Shown: positions 6,196-9,187 of the stretch, in pieces | Layout of the letters: each line of letters starts with the position of its first letter | How positions within the stretch are numbered: the stretch's first letter is position 1 | Source: JAEXNA01 sp050486105 | GTDB lineage: Bacteria; Vulcanimicrobiota; Xenobia; Xenobiales; JADMJV01 | Length of the DNA: 9,187 nt | Reading direction: 5' to 3' | Assembly (NCBI GenBank): GCA_050486105.1 | Contig: JBJHCR010000269.1 | Coordinates: 1 to 9,187, forward strand | Position numbers and translations under genes: made by a program | The notes under the pieces: model-generated | Told to the model about the DNA's origin: nothing | The model's database searches: none | The model's input: the letters and a program-made list of their open reading frames with translations, nothing else

Positions 6196-8376
6196 ATGTG
6201 TGCAGCAGTTCGTTCGAGACAGAGGTACCGAAGGCAAGCGGTGGTGTCACTTTTTGCGATTCTGCTGGCGTGGGGGCCAACTTCTGCGGACCCCTTGCCC
6301 CAGGCCCCAGCGAACGCCGAAGCTATGCTGCGGGTTCTGGCCACGGAGGACAAGCTGACGGTCACCGAGCGTGAACGCTTGATGAAGCATCCCCTGCTGC
6401 GCTTCGTTCGGGAATTGCCTATGGAGACAGTTCCCGACTTCGATTTTGGAGAGGTGCTCGACCAAGTGGAAGGGACGGCGCTGTTCTCAGTTCTTTCTCG
6501 CCCCGATGGTTCATCTTCTTTAGCGACCTTTTTCGCGGACCAGGCCCTACGCGAGCAACGGGCCCAAGTGGTCCAGGAATTGAATTCCCTAGCTCTGGAC
6601 TTGGACTATCATCGCATGGACACCGAGGATGGGAAGTATCCCACCGACATCGAGAAGTATTTTGACGAGGTGCGTTACTACCGCCCCAACTTTCCCGATG
6701 GGGTAACCCTGGAATACCGGCCTGCTGCCAACCGGGAGACCATTCGGCTCTCGGTTCGGTATGGGGACGAAACCGAACTCGGAAAACTGGGACCGCCCCC
6801 CGTACTCGATGGGCTTCGTGGGAGTCAACACTCGGAGCCTACTAGGCCGCAGGAACCCTTGAATTTCGTATTGGGGATCAAGGTTGTAGATCCTCAGAAG
6901 GCGCAAGTTGTGAGCAATAAGCTCCTTGGCCCTTCCCAGAGAGGATTTTGGAGAATGACGGCCGACGACGGGACGGAGTTGGTAGCCACGCTTCGAGGTC
7001 ACTGGTGGGTCGCCAGTGACCGACAGGGGAACCTCGGTGAATTTTTTGAGACCTTGAATGGCCGCAAACCGGGCCTGGCGTCTCGGAGTTCCTATCAGAC
7101 CGTAGCCAGGAATGTGGCTGCCGACAGTCCGGTATTCTTTTTCCTGGACACCCAAAGTGTCGCTCGCTCCAAAGCCCTCCCTCGAGAGTTTCGGGACCCC
7201 ATGGCTTTGAGATTTCTAGACCTAGTGGGGCCAATGGGCTATGCCCTTGTGGCCTACCCGGAGAGTCAGTACCGCATCGAAGCCTTCTTTGGGATTCATG
7301 CGCAAGCCGATAGCCCCCTTGGCGAACTTTTGGGGATGACTCGTGGGATGAACCCAGAGGCCGCGATGGATGTGAGCAACGTGCCTTGGGATGTGAGCAA
7401 CCTGTTTGCCCTGGATTATCGGGCCGGCAAGGCTCTCTTGGACGCAACTGTGGCTCTGGTCCCCGAAGCGGTCTTGCCCTACGAGGTGGGTCAAGACATT
7501 CTAGCTGGGTTCTTGGGCCTGGATGCCCAGAAGGGATTCGGCGACCTCATTGATGGGCCGGTTCTGGTAAATTTTGAACGCATTGACTTACTCATCAACC
7601 TCTTGGAAGAAACGTTCTCAACGACCAGCTACTCTTATCCTGAGGCTCCCGACGACTACGGGCAGGTCGATTATGAGGAGCTCGAAGAGCAAATCCGGCA
7701 GATCGAAGAAGAACAGGCTCAACGAGAAGAAGAGGACGAGGAAAACCCGGACCCGACCGACGACGTTGAGAATTTCGATGAAGTCGATGTCACCATCATA
7801 GTAGACGAATCCGATGAGGAAACCTTTGAGACTTATGAGGAGGACGACATCTATGAGCCATCGGAGCCCCGGGAACCGAAGTTTCCCCGCGTCCCATTCA
7901 CTGTGGCGGCTCAAGTTGCTGATGGCGAACAACAAGCCAGATTGATCAAGATTTTGGATGACCTGATCGGCGAAGAGGGCGAAACGGTACAGCGAGCTGG
8001 TGTTCAGGTCCGACGAAGAACCGACGGCTTGTTGTCCTACGCGCTCTTGAACGATTGGCTCTACATCTCCGGTGGACAAACCGAACGCCTCATGGACGCC
8101 ATGTTGGAAACGGCCCAGGGGAAACGAGAGTCTTTGTCTAGTCTAAAGTCCTGGTCGGAGTTTCGGACGGGGCAAAGAGGCCGACTTCTAGGATACTCTC
8201 ACCAGAAAGTAGACGCATTTTTTTCAGTGGTGAAAGGGTTTCTTCTATTCTTAGGCCCTGAGTTTCGTCCTATTGCCAACGAACTTGGTCTTCTCCGAGA
8301 TTCGCAAGCGAGCATGACCATCGTGCCTGACGGCTTCTTGGTGGTGGGTGAAGTTCTTCAGGGTGACGGTCGCTGA
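6196..8376 (+). CDS. Exported protein of unknown function with duplicated DUF3352-like modules and acidic linker
   Basis: I do not recognise a named gene. The 726 residues begin with a Sec-type signal peptide: basic MCAAVRSRQRYRR, a hydrophobic core VVSLFAILLAW, and a probable cut after PTSA (about residue 31). No lipobox and no later clear membrane helix is seen, so it is probably periplasmic or extracellular. Residues 136-156 contain MDTEDGKYPTDIEKYF, similar to the GKYP-type segment of type II/IV pseudopilins. Residues about 222-322 and 568-670 look like copies of one module, sharing a W-containing strand followed by a helix and an L-x-S-rich turn; they resemble the DUF3352 family. Between them, 483-561 is strongly acidic (37 of 79 residues D or E), part of it coiled-coil-like. 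The HAD gene starts on its stop codon (TGATG), so the two are translationally coupled. Family assignment is tentative; that it is a real exported protein is well supported. Confidence 0.8.
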   Translation: MCAAVRSRQRYRRQAVVSLFAILLAWGPTSADPLPQAPANAEAMLRVLATEDKLTVTERERLMKHPLLRFVRELPMETVPDFDFGEVLDQVEGTALFSVLSRPDGSSSLATFFADQALREQRAQVVQELNSLALDLDYHRMDTEDGKYPTDIEKYFDEVRYYRPNFPDGVTLEYRPAANRETIRLSVRYGDETELGKLGPPPVLDGLRGSQHSEPTRPQEPLNFVLGIKVVDPQKAQVVSNKLLGPSQRGFWRMTADDGTELVATLRGHWWVASDRQGNLGEFFETLNGRKPGLASRSSYQTVARNVAADSPVFFFLDTQSVARSKALPREFRDPMALRFLDLVGPMGYALVAYPESQYRIEAFFGIHAQADSPLGELLGMTRGMNPEAAMDVSNVPWDVSNLFALDYRAGKALLDATVALVPEAVLPYEVGQDILAGFLGLDAQKGFGDLIDGPVLVNFERIDLLINLLEETFSTTSYSYPEAPDDYGQVDYEELEEQIRQIEEEQAQREEEDEENPDPTDDVENFDEVDVTIIVDESDEETFETYEEDDIYEPSEPREPKFPRVPFTVAAQVADGEQQARLIKILDDLIGEEGETVQRAGVQVRRRTDGLLSYALLNDWLYISGGQTERLMDAMLETAQGKRESLSSLKSWSEFRTGQRGRLLGYSHQKVDAFFSVVKGFLLFLGPEFRPIANELGLLRDSQASMTIVPDGFLVVGEVLQGDGR

Positions 8377-9032
8377 TGACGGCTTCTCGTTCATTGGTGG
8401 TCTTCGATTTGGACGGCGTACTCATCGATTCTGCTGAAGCCAACGTACAGGCTTTCAATTTTGGGCTGAACCAGGCTGGAATCCCTCCGGCAAAGGCCGA
8501 GACTATTCTTGGCCTAGTGGGGCTTCCTGCCCTGGACATGCTTCGGCTCCTGGGCTGTCCCAAGGACAGCTGCCTTCAGGTTTTTGAAGAGCACGTGCGT
8601 CCGTTCTACCTCCAACATCTCCCGGAGCTCGCCAGGGCTTATCCCGGTGCAGAAGAGCTTCTGAAGTCCTTAAAGGAGGAGGGCTTTCGGGTGGCGGCCT
8701 GCACCTCGGGGGACCGAACGACTCAAACCCAAGCCCTTCAGTCCATCGGCCTGTGGGACTTGATCGAAGCAATGCAAACGCCTGATGATAGCCTTTTTGG
8801 AAAACCCGATCCTCGTTATCTCCAAGAGTTGTTGGCTCAGTTCGAGGAGCCGACAGCGGTGCACCACGTGGAAGATTCTGAGGTCGGACTGAAGATGGGG
8901 CGAGCCGTAGGGGCCACCATCTATTTTGCGGCTTACGGAAACGGCACTCTGAGCGGGGATGTTGCTCCGGACTACGTTTTGGAGCGCATCACCGACCTGG
9001 GGCCGCTGCTGTTCCAATCTAGGGCGTATTGA
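8376..9032 (+). CDS. HAD-superfamily phosphatase (phosphoglycolate phosphatase/beta-phosphoglucomutase-like), C-terminus altered by element insertion
   Basis: Cytoplasmic Mg2+-dependent phosphatase or phosphomutase acting on a small phosphorylated metabolite; the substrate cannot be told. All four HAD motifs are present in the 218 residues: motif I FDLDGVL with nucleophile Asp11 and acid/base Asp13, motif II TSG at 110-112, motif III Lys143 in GKPDP, and motif IV EDSEVG at 166-171 with Asp167. The region between motifs I and II (about 20-90) is a helical C1 cap, as in the PGP/beta-PGM branch. The ATG overlaps the stop of the upstream gene (TGATG), with AGGGTGA nine bases before it, so translation is probably coupled. 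The last residues after about Gln214 and the TGA stop come from the target CTAG and the left end of the transposon-like element at 9023. The catalytic core is complete, so the enzyme is likely functional. The original C-terminus is unknown. Confidence 0.92.
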   Translation: MTASRSLVVFDLDGVLIDSAEANVQAFNFGLNQAGIPPAKAETILGLVGLPALDMLRLLGCPKDSCLQVFEEHVRPFYLQHLPELARAYPGAEELLKSLKEEGFRVAACTSGDRTTQTQALQSIGLWDLIEAMQTPDDSLFGKPDPRYLQELLAQFEEPTAVHHVEDSEVGLKMGRAVGATIYFAAYGNGTLSGDVAPDYVLERITDLGPLLFQSRAY

Positions 9033-9180
9033 CATTCAACCTTCTATCGCTACACTCGCGGATTTCCGCGCTCAGGTAGCAAAATTTCTCTTAAGTACGC
9101 CCGGTACTAGGCGATAAATTCACCTACCGGAGCACAAAAATCTTCTTCGTGTAGCTCGGAACGCCGAATGTCAACACGCC
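9023..9180. mobile_element. 158-bp MITE-like element with terminal inverted repeats, flanked by CTAG
   Basis: GGCGTATTGACATTC (9023-9037) is the inverted match of GAATGTCAACACGCC (9166-9180) with one mismatch. The similarity continues inward: TTC and then GCTACAC (9049-9055) recur inverted as GTGTAGC (9149-9155), giving ends of about 33 bp with about 25 matching positions. CTAG stands immediately outside both ends (9019-9022 and 9181-9184), consistent with a target duplication. As CTAG is palindromic, the duplication could equally be TA with 16-bp repeats. The interior has no ORF but holds small hairpins (9057-9070; CCGGTA 9101-9106 with TACCGG 9125-9130). This is a non-autonomous element or a deleted insertion sequence. 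IS5-like or IS630/Tc1-mariner-like mobilisation would fit CTAG/TA, but the family is not established. Confidence 0.75.
9057..9070. repeat. Hairpin inside the MITE-like element
   Basis: CGCGGA (9057-9062) and TCCGCG (9065-9070) form a short stem, most likely a 5-bp CGCGG/CCGCG stem with loop ATTT. It lies 25 bases after the HAD stop codon. No T-run follows, so it is not a typical terminator, though it could still cause pausing of transcripts leaving the HAD gene. Confidence 0.4.
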
Positions 9181-9187
9181 CTAGGAG

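Noticed and set aside
6589..7447. Minus-strand open frames of 188-189 codons opposite the exported protein
   Set aside because: They overlap each other and the sense gene. Composition and lack of motifs mark them as shadows.
7675..7760. Purine-rich GAA/GAG run as a possible simple-sequence repeat
   Set aside because: It is explained by the Glu-rich stretch of the exported protein. Units are irregular and there is no constant repeat period.

Overview
This is a bacterial chromosomal window, moderately GC-rich by eye, with compact protein-coding layout. It holds six genes, one of them cut by the left edge, plus a small non-coding transposon-like element at the right edge. I see no rRNA, tRNA, CRISPR array, plasmid or phage gene. 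The phylum cannot be fixed from sequence alone. A zinc-ribbon/FHA protein next to a large exported protein with a pilin-like segment, and the weak or displaced Shine-Dalgarno signals of two genes, would suit a less-studied phylum, but that is only an impression.

Layout, left to right. A flavin monooxygenase of the PheA/TfdB type (+) enters from the left edge and ends at 1240. Its stop codon overlaps the stop of a convergent SLC13/DASS-type anion permease with two RCK_C (TrkA-C) domains (-, 1237-3018). The permease has a leader of more than 100 nt that can fold into three consecutive stem-loops. A very clear intrinsic terminator (3190-3227) separates it from an upstream minus-strand pair: a zinc-ribbon/FHA protein (5220-5987) followed 95 nt later by a long-chain acyl-CoA synthetase (3247-5124). 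A 208-bp region with two perfect palindromes lies between the FHA gene and a divergent plus-strand pair. That pair is a 726-residue exported protein of unknown function (6196-8376) and a HAD-superfamily phosphatase (8376-9032), joined by a TGATG stop/start overlap.

The right edge carries a 158-bp element (9023-9180) with near-perfect terminal inverted repeats and CTAG on both sides. It has no ORF and reads as a MITE or an internally deleted insertion sequence. It sits exactly at the 3' end of the HAD gene and supplies that gene's last codons and stop codon.

How the genes may work together. The monooxygenase, permease and acyl-CoA synthetase look like independent metabolic functions: aromatic or polyketide-type oxidation, anion uptake, and fatty-acid activation. 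The FHA protein could read a Ser/Thr-kinase signal, and its likely cotranscription with the acyl-CoA synthetase hints at a link, but no kinase is in view. The least described item is the exported 726-residue protein, in which I see an internal duplication, a strongly acidic linker and a pilin-like GKYPTD segment.
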